A stretch of DNA of 64,000 nucleotides, taken from contig OW799234.1 of NCBI GenBank assembly GCA_941918925.1, positions 44,360,412 to 44,424,411 on the forward strand. Direction: 5' to 3'. The notes under the pieces were generated by a model, which saw only the letters and a program-made list of their open reading frames with translations, did no database searches and had not been told where the DNA came from. A program made the position numbers and the translations under genes. This stretch comes from Phyto melanocephala (Eukaryota; Arthropoda; Insecta; Diptera; Rhinophoridae). This document shows, piece after piece, positions 48,548-62,167 of the stretch. The stretch's first letter is position 1. The number at the start of each line of letters is the position of its first letter.

Positions 48548-50020
48548 GGAATAATCTCTTTATGCTAAAATATGTATCACTTTCTTTGTATAACTTCGAT
48601 ATTTTAGTAAAATGTTTTCGTACATTTCGACTTTCAATGAAAGTGGACGTTAAAGTAGGCGTGTCAATATAGTTTCTGCAAAGAATTACAACTTAGATAT
48701 TTCAATATAGTCCTTTTTTCTTCCAAAAGCTTTGTCCATAGAGAAATTATATGAATTTGAGATAAACCGTTATCTGTGAGGGGGGCGTTTCAGTGGGCGT
48801 GTCGCCTAAATTTTCTGGCATAACAATGACATTGACTAGAAGGATATCTGTAGCAAATTTCATCATCATACCTCTAATTTTGTCGTTTTCATGAGCTTTT
48901 AAATTTCTTCAACAGTAGATAACGTGAAAAGTAGGCGTTATAGTAGGCGTGTCGAAGTTGTTGCCGCTAATGAATAAAACTTTGATATTTTAATGTAGTT
49001 CTTTATTATTCTAAAATCTTTATTCATAGAAAAATTATATGAATTTTAGGCAAAACATTATATGGGAGGTGGGCGTGACACCTCAATTTTCTGGCACAGT
49101 AATGACATTGCCTAGGGGGATATGCGTATCAAATTTTATCATTATACTTCTAATTTTGGCGGTTTTATGAGCTTTTAAATTTCATTAACGGAAGATAACG
49201 TGAAAAGTGGGCGTGTCGAAGTTGTTTCCGCTAATGAATAAAACTTAGATATTTTAATGTAGTTCTTTATTATTCTAAAATCTTTATTCATAGAGAAATT
49301 ATATGAATTTGAGATAAACCGTTATCTGTGAGGTGGGCGAAAAAGTGGGCGTGCCACCTAAATTTTCTGCCGTAACAATGACATTGACTAGAAGGATATC
49401 TGTAGCAAATTTCATCAACACACCTCTAATTTTGTCGTTTTCATGAGCTTTTAAATTTCTTTAACAGTAGATAACGTGAAAAGTAGGCGTTATAGTAGGC
49501 GTGTCGAAGTTGTTTCCGCTAATGAATAAAACTTAGATATTTTAATGTAGTTCTTTATTATTCCAAAATCTTTAATCATAGAGAAATTATATGAATTTGA
49601 GATAAAACGTTATATGGGAGGTGGGCGTGTCACATTTATTTTCTGTTATAACAAAGCATTTGTTTGCTAAATATCAGAATCGTGTATCTAATTTTATCAG
49701 TTTTATTACGTTTTAAATTTTGAATAAACCGAAAAATACACTGCGCGGTATAAGTTTTCGTACATTTTGATAATATAACTATAATTCCTTTCTTAATGCA
49801 TAGATTTATGCTATTTTTGGGAAAAAATTTTTTTTTTACTCAGGATATATACGTTCGAAGTTTCATAACTCTACGTTAATGCAATTGGACACAATTTCAT
49901 TTTATTTGATGTTGGACCTACTTTTGTATTACGAGCTATAACTCTCTTTCTAATATTCTGATTTAGCCCATTTCTAGATCGTCATAAAATCAAACCCCGA
50001 TTCAGAATATATATACAAAG

Positions 50021-50160
50021 TACCCAAAAATCAAAGACAGCGTCTGAAACAAAACGGCGAAAATTTTATTAACCCCATCAATATGGGTGTCAAATGAAAA
50101 GGCTTGACAAGTAGAAAACAGTTAATTATACTTATTTTCGGTCTCAACTCGTATCAATAG
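50021..50160 (+). repeat. INE-1-like repeat, subfamily D, copy 2, right part
   Basis: It matches 4960-5070 of D copy 1 (GCGTCTGAAACAAAACGGCG and CATCAATATGGGTGTCAAAT). Together with 45960-46335 it brackets the C insertion. Confidence 0.55.
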
Positions 50161-51689
50161 TCAGTAATATCAAAATTCTAGCTTGACAAATGTATACAGT
50201 ACTAAAAATTATCTTTTGAGTCGCCCACATTATTTTCATTTTTACCTCGGATCAGTCACAAATGTTGAAATTCTAGCTTTGCGCATTAAGAAAGTACAAA
50301 AAGTACAATAAAAATTCGAAAACATACCTTTCGTGTGGACCACATCATTTTCATTCTCAACTTGAATCGGATGTTGCATTAATTTTTTAGCACATCATTT
50401 ATGACAAATTATTTCAAACTTATGAAGTCATTTAGAATGAATGCTTTTACACAATTGATTTAGAAGTCTTGAAAATGTAATTCGCTTTGCACTACTCCTA
50501 TTTTTTTGTTGGGAGACATTAATATAATACATTACAAAGATGTAACAACAAGAAATCACAAATGTTAATAAACCAAAAGAGAAGCAAAATACTGACATGT
50601 AATCTACCCCTCTTAAAAAACAGCATAACAAAAAAAATATGCACACAAAAACGATAAAAAAAAATAATATTGTACCATGTCATATCATCATGCTGCTAAA
50701 CTAACTTACTATTCAGGCCGCGACGAATCTGAAAATACCCTTTACCACCATGTACATAGGTATAATGACCATATCGTAGCTTAGGCTGCGCCATTTTTTT
50801 TTTCGATTGTAAATTAAAAAAAAAACATCAAAGCTTTTATATTTTTGTGATTATATCTCAGTTAGTCTCAATCCTACTTCTCAATTTTTCTCGGCAATGA
50901 TTTTCGAGACTACGACTATATATACATATGTATATAAATTATGTAAAAAATGTATAGTAATTATAAAATGAGAACGCCTGGGCCGATTTCTGTAAAACTT
51001 ATTGTCAGTTGTTCGTATTTTCGAGAAGGTCGAAAGAAAGATCGCCGGAAAACAAACCGAAAAACATTGTTCATCAAATCGCTCTCTACTGATTCCATTA
51101 AAATAAATCACATTGAAAATTTAAATATTTGTGTTGTATTATTACTCTAAAGTTTGTCTGAAGGCTTAAAATTGGGTTCGCCGGGTCCGATAGTTATAAA
51201 CTAAAATAACTTGATATAATTATTATATGATTATTATATATATTTCAAAATTTGTTTGAAAATATCTTTAGTGGCATATCGTACCCATAGTAACACACGT
51301 CTCTATAAATTAAAAATATGGGAAAAATCAGAGGCAGTATTGTTAATTTGCTCATATCTCAGAAAGTTATGGGGCTATCATAACGAATTTTAATAGCGAT
51401 TCAATCTGGAATATTTACAAATATTGATACAACGAAGATCTTAGAAACATTTGGGGTCTTCTAAAAGTTGATTTCAACCAAAAAACGCAAAGACGGACAT
51501 GACTCAATTGACTCTCCAGTCATAAGCTCTCAGAAAATATACATACTTATACACTATATGGGTCGGAAATAATTATTGTAGAAATTACAAACTACGTGAC
51601 AAAGCTATATACCAACCCTTGGCACCACAGGTGAAGGGTATAACAACTTTATTGTGTTTTTGTTATTTGTGTAGTTATATGCAATATTT
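50161..51689. repeat. Intronic DNA with a reverse subfamily D fragment (51290-51641)
   Basis: 51290-51641 is the reverse complement of the 5' part of the D repeat (GCTCATATCTCAGAAAGTTAT, GGTGAAGGGTATA end at 51641). The small open frames at 50428-50646 and 50881-51150 are not recognised. Nothing else is seen. Confidence 0.5.
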
Positions 51690-52531
51690 ATACCCTTCAC
51701 ACAGTGAAAAAGGGTATATATAGGTTTGTCATTCCGTGTGAAATTTCTACAATTTTGATTTCCGACCCCATAAAGTATATATTTTCTGAAAGCTTTTGAA
51801 TAGGGGAGTCGATTAAGCGCTGTCAGTCTGTCCGTCTGACCGTCTGTCCGTGTGTATGTTGAAATCAACTTTTTGAAGCCCCCCGACATCGCTTGGACTC
51901 GGGTGAGGTATTAAAATATCAGAAATATTCGGGAGTAGATCGCTATTGAAAATCAGAAACATCGGTACATAAACAACTGAGATATGAGCAAAAACCCACG
52001 ACCACCTCGATTTTTTTTTTCACAAAAGCAACATTACAACAACAACATACATACATACAAACGTGTATACTGGTTAGAGAAAACGTGGCATCGAATCCCA
52101 GCTGAGCCAAAAAAAATTTTTTTTTAATTTTTTTTTAAATTTTTTTTTTAAATTTTTTTTTTATTTTTTTTTTTATTTTTTATTTAATATATTATTTATA
52201 TTTTTATTATTTTTTTTTTAAATTTTTTTTTTTTTAATTTTTTTTTTATTTTTTTTTGTTTTGTATATATTATATACATAATAATTTTTAAAAAAAATTT
52301 TTTTTTAAAAATTTTTTTTTTTTTAAATTTTTTTTTTTTTTTGTTTTTTTTTAACATTCATACGTGAATTTATAATTTTACAATGGGACGTTTTTATATA
52401 TGTATGTTTTTATATGTATGTACGTATTTCATATGGGATGAATGGTGACACAAACCACTGTTATTGCATGAATTCACGTTGTGAAGGGTATATAAGATTC
52501 GGCACGGCCGAATATAGCGCTCTTACTTGTT
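51690..52531 (+). repeat. INE-1-like repeat, subfamily A, copy 5 (full length)
   Basis: Complete copy from TTATACCCTTCACACAGTG to GCGCTCTTACTTGTT, with a T-rich tract of about 230 bp at its centre. Confidence 0.78.
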
Positions 52532-53431
52532 TTGTTTGTAGTTGCTTCTTATCTTAGGTAGGTATGTATCTTACTCAACTACATGTGGCCGGTCCTCATT
52601 GTTTTTTTCTTTTGTTTTTTTCGTTTCAGCCATCATTTTTTATTTTTTTATTATTGTTAAGTTTTATGAGTTTTCGTTTTGTATCATTTTACAAAAACAC
52701 TCGGATATACATACATATGCACATAGTATTTTGTTTCTGTCAAGATGAGGTTGTGTTGGAAAAGTCATGTTATAGGTTTATGTGCGCGCGCATTATTTGG
52801 CATTTTATCGATTTTATTAGATACAGATTTCTTTGCTTGCATATCTACAAATTTTTTGGCAGAGAGAATAAAAATATCATGTTATTAATATGAGACAAAG
52901 AGGGATAAAGGTATACTACTTCTGATTTAAGAGTTGCCAAATATTAAAATTAAATATAAACTTGTTTTACTCTAAGAATTACTAAGCATGGCTTACTGAT
53001 TTTTCTAGTCCAATACAGTAAAGCGGATCTTTTAATTCAATCGGTATTTTAACAAATTTATTTATCAGGTAGTCTGTTAATGTCCATAGATAAAATCAAT
53101 TTTCTTCCAACTTATTTTAAATGTCAAACTTCATATATAAGACAGTTGCACACAATCGTTTGAACTCAATAACAAAAGAAAAACTAAAGTAAAAACAATC
53201 TACACTACTACATTAACTTCAAACAGGTGATCTTATGAGACCAGCTGGTTTGTTTGTTTAGCAGGGTAAACAAAAAATTTATGATGTTTAACTATTTATT
53301 ATTAACTACAATTTTAGTTTGTTTCGCGTACCAGGGTTGCAAAATGAGAACATCAAAATTGTACCAAGAAGCTCATAAAATTGTACTTTTTCGACCCCAA
53401 TTGTACCAAAAAATATTATTTAAAAATTTTT
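52532..53431. other. Intronic AT-rich DNA, no gene seen
   Basis: The 109-codon frame at 52564-52893 is hydrophobic, T-rich and has no recognised motif, so I do not call it. Confidence 0.45.
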
Positions 53432-54272
53432 TATACCCTTCACACAGTGAAAAAGGGTATATATAGGTTTGCCATTCCGTGTGAAATTTCTACAATTTTC
53501 ATTTCCGACCCCATAAAGTATATATTTTTTGAAAGCTTATGAATAGGGGAGTCGATTAAGCCCTGTCAGTCTGTCCGTCTGACCGTCTGTCCGTGTGTAT
53601 GTTGAAATCAACTTTTTGAAGCCCCCCGACATAGGTTGGACCCGGGTAAGGTACTAAAATATCAGAAATATTCGGGAGTAGATCGGTATTGAAAATCAGA
53701 AACATCGGTACATAAACAACTGAGATATGAGCAAAAACCCACGACCACCTCGATTTTTTTTTCACAAAAACAACATTACAACAACAACATACATACATAC
53801 AAACGTGTATACTGGTTAGAGAAAACGTGGCATCAAATCCCAGCTGAGCCAAAAAAATTTTTTTTTTTATTTTTTTAAAATTTTTTTTTAATTTTTTTTT
53901 TTTTATTTTTTATTTAATATATTATTTATATTTTAATTTTTTTTTTTTATTTTTTTTTGTTTTATATATAATAATTATAATTATATATAATAATTTTTTT
54001 TTTTTTTTTTAAATTTTTTTTAAAATTTTTTTTTTTTAATTTTTTTTTTAATTTTTTTTTAAATTTTTTTTTAAAATTTTTTTTTTATTTTTTTTTTTCG
54101 TTTTTTTAACATACATACGTGAATTTATAATTTTACAATGGGATGTTTTTACATATGTATGTACGTATTTCATATGGGATGAATGGTGACACAAACTACT
54201 GTTATTTCATGACTACACGTTGTGAAGGGTATATAAGATTCGGCACGGCCGAATATAGCGCTCTTACTTGTT
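53432..54272 (+). repeat. INE-1-like repeat, subfamily A, copy 6 (full length)
   Basis: Complete copy from TATACCCTTCACACAGTG to GCGCTCTTACTTGTT with a T-rich centre. It is closely similar to the copy at 51690. Confidence 0.78.
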
Positions 54273-57200
54273 TTAAATTTTTTTTTTTTTAAATAAAAGC
54301 CAGAAAAAAACATAAACATAACATAAAATTGTACACAAAAATTCATTTTTGTAATATTAAAATTAACATTTGTACTTAAAAATTAATTTATACTTTAAAA
54401 GTATTTCTCTAAAAAAAGAAACTGCACAAAGATATGTATACAAATATATGTACATATTTAAACATAAAATAAATTACATAAAAAGTCTAAAAGTTGTTTC
54501 AAAATAAACAGGTGAATGCAAACAATTAATCACAAAGAAATGATAGCAACATTATTAACGCAATGGACCTTATTGGTCTCCGAGTGTGGGTGTAGGAGGC
54601 GGATACTGCTTTCTGCATCCCCCTTTCCTACCTACCTAAATGATAGCAACAATGAGTTACCATCGTAAATCAATCAAGACGATAAACTAGGGAAATTCTA
54701 TAAAAAAAAACACATAAACTGAGAAAGTTAGTAATTTGTACTAAATGGGTAATTGGTGTACCATTGTACTTTTGAGGTTTAAATTGTACCACAAATAGTA
54801 CAATTGTACCAACTTTTGCAACCCTGTCGTGTACGTAAATGAAAAAAAAATATTTTGACAAGCCAGACATATTTGCAAGTTTATCGGCATTTTGTCAACT
54901 TTTTGTCTTAAGATTATGAAAATCCCAACTTATTGTTCCAAAAATGCAGATTTTTTAATAACACTTTGTTTAGTATAATTTATTATTATTTTTTTTAACT
55001 TTAAAAACAATTTACCCAAGGCATATCAATAAGGTACTCGTATCCAATCAGCTGACTTTTTTATATACATTTTATAAGCGTTACCAAGGTATATCCATAC
55101 AGGTACATATATGCAACGGCAAATTGATACAACAAAGCAAATTTTTAGGGGATTTTTTCTTTCAAGGGCAGTTTGTATAACAAGGATGGAAAAGTTGTTT
55201 TTATATGTTTAATTCAATAAAATTTTATTAAAAAAAGATATGTGCTTATGAAGCACATTATAAATGGTGCAAGAACAACAAATATACATAAATTTGGTAA
55301 ATTCATTATCATAAAATGCACAATTAAGTTAAATGTTTAATTCGGAATCCAAAATCTAATTTTCAATTCCTGTATTAATAAATAGAATCAAGAAGAATTC
55401 AACAAATTTAGACATTGTGTTTTCCTATCATCATGTGCTGATAATTTCATCTGTATGAATTCGCATTGAGCGTTACCAACTTTTTTTAAAAGTCATGCCT
55501 GCAGTTGTCAAACTTAATTTTTTTAATTTAATTATACAATAAATAATTCGCAGTTTCAGTTGGTTTAAAACGATTTTAAAAATACAAAACCGTGAATAAA
55601 ATGTTTTCGCTTTAAAGTTTTTTAAAATTTATTCAAATTTAAGAAAAAAAAAAAAAATTGTTTGGCATATGCCGGCATAAATACAAAAACAAAATACATG
55701 TGTTTTTTATTGTTGTGTTTGTTGCCGCGATGGATATGCCTTGAGTTTACCCTTAAGTACCAAATGTTTATACCTACAACTTATTTGTAATACTGTTAGG
55801 TTTAAATGATGTTAATCTTATAAGTTTTTTACATTAGTTAATGCTGAATTGTTGCGTTTTTTTATAAAGAAACCGTTTTGTTGTAGGTATTTAAAATAAG
55901 TATTTTTAATTTTCCAATTTTTTTCAAAAAATCCCGTTGAATGTGACTTCAAAATAGCTAGAAAATAAATAGACTTTTTACTAAGTTAATAAAAATTCAA
56001 ATTATGTTTTAAATTTTAGAGATGATCCTTTAAAATGTAGTATAAACCACTTTTACACTTGAGAAATTGAAGGACAAACAGGCGAAATTTGATGTCAAAG
56101 AAACAAAGAAGAAAAAGTGTGTGAAACACGACTGCCTGGGTTCTACATCTCTTTTTGTTATTTCCCTACTTTTAAACATTCTCTCGTGCTTCACATAATT
56201 TTTCTCAATTTTAACATTCAATGCTAATCAATCTTAACTACAATTTTTTGTTTCTTGTTATCCCCGAACTTTACAAGAATCCTGAAAGTTCTGCTACATA
56301 GAGGTTACAATTGCGAAACTTCATTATCATATCATTTTTTTTTTATTCTGATTTTATATGTATAAAGTTTTATTACCACTTACAAAGAGTAGAGCTTTAG
56401 TCGCATAAATGGTGGGTCAGCAAAAATCGCTAAAATTCCCGTTTTTTGAAAAAGATAGATTTGACGGGAAAACTAGTTAAATTCCCATCACTGCTTAACG
56501 CATACATAAGGCAACACTTAAAAAAAGAAAATAAGATTGACCAAAGAATAATAAACAATTAAAAAAGCAATTGTAAACACAACGGAAAACCGGTTTTTAT
56601 TAAATGTGCATTTTGAAAATACAACAAGATTTGGGACAACCACAGTACCGAAGTATCTGATTTGCACGTCTTTCTTGCATTTTTGATGTTTTTTATATTT
56701 TAAAAAATGTTAATTTATACTTGTTTAATTCACTTAAAGTTTCAGCTATTTAATGCTGCTCTAAACATACATGCATACACACATATAGACTTGAACTTTG
56801 TTTAGTAGTGTTAGTACCCTGAAAGTAATATAATAAATTTAAGGGAGAATATTATAAAGAGAAAAACAAAATAAAATATATACTTACAAAATTAACACTT
56901 ATGCCGAAGTTTGCGATAAAAATGTATAACTCGATAAAAAAAAATACTGCCTTATTTATTAAAATTACTAGAGGTTTATAAAACTGCTTTTCAATGGAAA
57001 TTTTAATTATAAATCTGTTTTAATTTTTATAAATTATACCGTATTTTAATATCTACTTGACGTGTCATAAAACCCGTCTAATCCCGTCTGCCAAATGTAC
57101 AACTTAAGCCTGAGAACTTAATTGGTAAAGCTGTAAATTATTTAACATTTGTATCGATTTATTTTTTTTAATGTGCCTATTTAATTCTGAATTCAAAAAA

Positions 57201-57396
57201 TTAACACGGAACCACTTTTTATTTGTAATTTTGACCAATTGTTGCCACACTACTGTAGGTATAACTTTATAATTTTATTTCGGAAATTCAACAAACAAAT
57301 CTTGTTGGAGAAACTCAACCCTACCACGTAAAAAATTATGAAAATTTCAACCCTAAAAGGAATCGCAAAAAGCAAAGGCCACTCTTGTTCAAAGAA
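54273..57396. other. Intronic AT-rich DNA, no gene seen
   Basis: No coding region with recognisable motifs is present. A short block at about 54560-54640 (GTCTCCGAGTGTGGGTGTAGG) is GC-richer than its surroundings and partly resembles 58075-58100, so it may be a small dispersed repeat. Confidence 0.45.
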
Positions 57397-57934
57397 TAGG
57401 TATTAAAATATCAGAAATATTCGGGAGTAGATCGGTATTGAAAATCAGAAACATCGATACATAAACAATTGAGATATGAGCAAAAACCCACGACCACCTG
57501 AGCCAAAAAAATTTTCTTTTTATTTTTTTTATATTTTTTTTCTTTTTATTTTTTTTATATTTTTTTTTCTTTTTATTTTTTTTATATTTTTTTTCTTTTT
57601 ATTTTTTATTTAATATATTATTTATATTTTTATTATTTTTTTTTATTTTTTTTTGTTTTATATTTATTACATTTATTTAAATTATTTATTTTTTAATTTT
57701 TTTTTTTTAATTATGTTAAAAAAAAATTTTTTTTTATTTTTTTTTTTTTTAACATACGTACGTAAATTTATAATTTTACAATGGGATGTTTTTATATATG
57801 TATGTTTTTTATATGTACATATGAACGTATTTCATATGGGTTTAATGGTGATACAAACTATTGTTATTGCATGACTACACGTTGTGAAGGGTATATAAGA
57901 TTCGGCACGGCCGAATATAGCGCTCTTACTTGTT
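57397..57934 (+). repeat. INE-1-like repeat, subfamily A, 5'-truncated copy
   Basis: It starts mid-element at AGGTATTAAAATATCAGAAA, contains a T-rich tract and ends GCGCTCTTACTTGTT at 57934. Confidence 0.7.
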
Positions 57935-59833
57935 TTTATTTTAAATTTATCGTTACATTTACGGGTTAACTTAAAATAATTTTCCTTGCCGCAGCAAATA
58001 AAGCCGCTTCTTCTACATACTGAAAAAAACGAAGATATTACTTTCACCAAATGTAAACACAATATATCACATAGGTCTCGTAGTGTAGGTGTTTGAACTG
58101 TCTGTTAGCTTCCGGTACCTACAAAACAACAGTCGTATGTTTTGTACTGAATACGAAAAAACATGTGCTCTTGTTGCAGTGCCGATTTTTGATACCCACA
58201 ACTAATTTTGTGTTGTACTTTTATACTGTAAAATTTTGTTAGTATGTAATTGTTAATACTGTAGAATTCGAATTATATAATACAAGTGATACTACCTTCT
58301 TTTATTCATACAATGTTGTATTTTTACGGAAACTAAAGAGAATAACTCGATAACTTGAGCTAACTGAAAAATAATTTGAACTTTGTGTGGACGTTGTGCT
58401 TCCTATTTTCATAATTACAAAAATGTAATAAAATACATTTTCTGTATAAAAATTGTAAATACTTAAGTAGGGTGTGCAAAGTTTCATAATAATGTTCTAT
58501 CTATAAACATATGCGGAAAAATGGAAATATTGTTTTGCAAAATTCTATACATGCTTACCAGATGCATATGTACATTTCAGTAAGTGGCCCTGTCCACAAA
58601 AAATGCACCAATTTATTTTAAGTATATATAGAACCTCAGATCCCCATGATTGTAAAAAATTTTAAACAATATATTGATAGATATTGCAATACAGACTACT
58701 ATTTTTATCCAAATAGAAAAACTTATTTGGGAAGTGGGCGTGTTATATAAAATTTTTTGTTTCGAATATTACCCAGGAACCCACACTCAAAAATTACATT
58801 TCCGTACATTTTAACGGTTTTGAGATTTTAGACTTTAGCTTTTAGATTATGCCATATATCAGAGGTGGGTTTAAAAGTAGGTTGTTAAATAATTGCTGCA
58901 AATGATTTCTACTTAGATATTGAAACAAAAAGAAATTAATTTATTCATATTAAAATAACATATATTTAAGAAACAACGTTTATTGGCAGGTGAGCGTTAA
59001 AGTGGGCATGTCAATGTAATTTCTGCTAATTTTTATTTAGACTCAATTTTTTTTTTAGATATTGATGTTATTCTTACCACCCTCTTAGTTTGACTGCAAA
59101 GATATTCAGAATACCTACATAAGAGTATACGCAACAGTCCTTATCTAGACTAGATTTTGACATAAAAAGTATATACAGTATATATATATATAAAGTATAT
59201 ATAGTATATATATATTAGTAAAGAACAAATATTTCTAGAGACCAATTTCTTATTATTTTTTTCAACAAGCCATAACCACATAATTAAAAATGTAGATAGG
59301 AACAACATTGTTAATTTTCGATTTAAAAATAACAAATTGCTGACGAATTTTTAATTATTTTGGACAATTTTTGTAATTCTTTGAACATAAAAAATTCTTT
59401 GATTTGGAAAATGGACAAAATGGAATTTAATATTAAAAACCAATTAGAGAATACCAAAATTTTGTTTCACAATTCCCAAAAATGCCCAGTTACTTAATAC
59501 AACAATGCGTATTGTTTGCTGAAAACGTAAACAAAATAAAAAAAAAGAAGGGATGAATGAGTGCTTAAAGAAAATAACAGAAAGAGAAGAAAATTTTAAA
59601 TAAATGTATAAAGCAAAAACAGTGCTAAAACCAAAGTAAATTGAAATATACAGAATAAAACAGAGATAAAAAATTGAATAGCAAAAGAAAACATTGATAA
59701 CACTAAAAAAAACAAATATTTAAAAAGCTACAAGGCAAACTTAAAAAAACTATCTATGATAATTTAAAATAAAATATTAAATAAATTATAAGCGAAAAAA
59801 GGAAATCAAAATTAAAATAAACGAAAACAATAC
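57935..59833. other. 5' part of ph intron 1 (no gene seen)
   Basis: It lies downstream of the exon 1 donor (AG/GTATTG at 59833). 58730-59030 contains weak GTGGGCGTG-type blocks that suggest an old INE-1-like fragment. An (AT)n tract lies at 59180-59215. Confidence 0.45.
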
Positions 59834-59868
59834 CTTCTTGGATAGACTTTTAAAGCACGACGATCCAT
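59834..59868 (-). CDS. ph: polyhomeotic, coding exon 1 (start codon)
   Basis: ATG at 59868-59866 begins MDRRALKVYPRR, closely matching the N terminus known for Drosophila Ph (MDRRALK followed by a short basic stretch). The last codon is split AG/A across the intron, in phase with exon 2 at 37233, and the donor is AG/GTATTG. The start context AAACGATGG has A at -3 and G at +4, and a TAA two codons upstream closes the frame. Because the exon is only 35 coding bases, it is easily missed. It places the ph start 22.6 kb upstream of exon 2. Confidence 0.9.
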
Positions 59869-60519
59869 CGTTTAAAATAAAATCGAATTTAAACGAAATG
59901 AAATTATCAAAACATGCAACATCATCATAGTTCTTTTTTAATTTTTTTTCTTGTATTTTTAACAACTATTTGCCTCTCATTAAAAAAATACACACACACA
60001 ACAAACAAAAGTACAAAATTAACTAAAAATGCAAGCACAGAACAAAGTAAAGAAAATTCGTTTGTGTGTGTCTGAACTAGTGTTTTTTTTTTTCTTTAAT
60101 TACAATTAAATTTTCTTCGTTCCCGTGACAAATTCGCTTTTTTTTCATATAAATTGTATTTTTTTAATAAAGTAAATTAAGGTGAAGCACCTGTGAAATA
60201 GCTTTAATATTCCGGGGAATGTTTCATTACCATCCACAAAAACGACGATGAGTAGCTATGTAGTAGAAATAATTATGTAAACTAGCTGATGAAAAAACTT
60301 TTGGGATCACTGTAACTTTAATTCTCGATTTTATATTTATTGAATATTTTACTGCATTTTATAATTTCTTCAAAATGCATTTTAGTTTTATTAGCATATT
60401 ATAAATATATATTTTTTTCACTAAATATAGAAAAAACGCTTTCCACCGAAACTACTAAACTCTATAGCTCACAAACGCGTACTAAACGGCAACTCTATGT
60501 TGAGTTCAGGCAAATGCAT
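59869..60519 (-). other. Probable ph 5' untranslated region and proximal flank
   Basis: AT-rich sequence immediately upstream of the start codon. No TATA box or initiator stands out, so the transcription start is not placed. Plus-strand frames here have no conserved motif. Confidence 0.4.
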
Positions 60520-60920
60520 TACTTATCTCTCATAAACCGGTTTTTTTCATGTAGTCTCTCGCTCTTTCTGGTCTTTGTTTTATAAATTCTGTATAACAAA
60601 ATACAACTACCACCAAACATTGCCATATTTTCTCTTTCTTACGCACCATTTTTTTGCCTGTGTAAATATCTCTTTCTATCACTCTACTATTATAAAAAAC
60701 ACAAGTAATGTGGTTTTTTTTTCTTTCACACGGGTTGATTATTTTATAGATATTTTATAAAATTTAAAAATAGCTTGGCCTGTTATCTAAAAACAACAAA
60801 AAGTGGAATGCGTCGCCGTCGTAATACGTTTGCAATAATGGATGTTTAGTGGTGGTAGCAGTGGTGTGGAAGAACACAAGTAGATAGATTTGTAGAAACG
60901 AAAGAAAAAATGCCATAAAC
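60520..60920. promoter_or_regulatory. Candidate GAGA/Pho motif cluster upstream of ph
   Basis: GAGA-factor type CTCTC occurs at 60527-60531 and 60556-60560 (with CTCGCTCTTTC next to it), and Pho-type GCCAT at 60622-60626 and 60912-60916. Drosophila ph is known to be bound and controlled by Polycomb proteins. These motifs are short and expected by chance at some rate, so the call is weak. Confidence 0.22.
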
Positions 60921-62167
60921 TTTGCTGTTGTTTTTTGTTTCTTTACCAGAAGCGACAGCAGCTGCTGTCAGACATACATTCAGGCTATTAGCAACCACAT
61001 TTTGTAGTTGCTTTTCAAATTGTTTTTCATAAGCCCTTGTTTTCCCACCAACCCTCCACAGAATAACACATGTACTAAATATCTTGTTGCTTAATAACAG
61101 ATTTCATATTGTTGATAATGATTCTTTCATCTTTTATTTTGTTTAGTGTTAGCTTTCTGTGTATGTTTGCATAAATTTCTTTGTAAGCGATTGCCTCATT
61201 AAGTATTTTTATTTGAAAATTTTTTTTAATTAACATGCGCACTAAAGAGTGGTTGTGTATTTGGTAGTTTTTTTTTTCAATAATAAAAGTGTATACTTTC
61301 TACAGCAGACAAACGCACACACAATCTTACATGTAGATTTTTTAGACAATAAAATGATTGTTTGAATTGTTTTTTTTGAGAATTTAATATGAAGACATTT
61401 GTTTAAAACAGTGTCGATTAAAAGTGACAGTGGTCTAACCTGACTTTTCAACATATTTGCTCACGGGATTGTGAATTCTCGCTATACATACATAGGTACC
61501 TTTCTACCTATCTACGATTTTTTATTACCTGCCTGTTTAATTTTATAAAAATGTACCTACAGCTGTGCGCAAAAAAAATAATAGTGGTGATGAAAAGGGT
61601 TTTAAGTTAGTTATGTATCTGTACCTACCTACTTATACATAAGTAAAATGGCAAGATTTGAAACTCGGAAGCAGTAGGTACAAATAAGAAAAAAAGTATG
61701 TACCTACCTACATACATATTTTTAACGTAAGAAGTCAAAAAATAAATCAACTTTATATTTTTTTTTACCCCTACCAGAAAATTTTTATTTCAATAAATAT
61801 CGAATTGAAACGAAATGCTGCAATGATAAAATTTTTTTAAAATGAACAAAATCAATTAAATGACTAAAAATGTATTGAATATTTGTGTGTCATTCCTTTA
61901 AATTTATTTTAGTGGGTGGTGTAGCAACCAGTGATCGGCTTTGAGTCGCTTTTCGATATTCATAGTGAGTCATAAATTTTGAGTATAAGTGCGTATAAAT
62001 CATTCAAACTTAACTGAGCTGACGTACGCATACCCACAACAACATTGGTTTATAAGTACAATGAACATCAGAACTACGTCGTACTTAACTCATAGCGTTT
62101 CATATCTTTAATGATTCGCAAAAAACCCACGTTGATTCATATTTTTAAGAAAATACTTATAGACTTA
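60921..62167. other. Upstream intergenic DNA, no gene seen
   Basis: AT-rich with CTAC/GTAG-type repeats (61490-61720). The open frames are short and without motifs. Confidence 0.5.

Larger units (their letters stand above)
46336..50020 (+). repeat. INE-1-like repeat, subfamily C, copy 5, nested in a D copy
   Basis: It begins AACAAGTAAGAGCACTATAT (46336) and is interrupted by the mariner element (46407-47953) and a 590-bp stretch. It resumes at about 48548 (ATAATCTCTTTAT..TATGTATCACTTTC) and ends near 50020 at the ATTCAGAATATATATAC block without the final hairpin. Three GTGGGCGTG tandem units of about 280 bp are present. Confidence 0.65.

Noticed and set aside
52564..52893. 109-codon hydrophobic frame in ph intron 1
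   Set aside because: T-rich composition, no motif, and no conserved context. It is expected by chance in this base composition.
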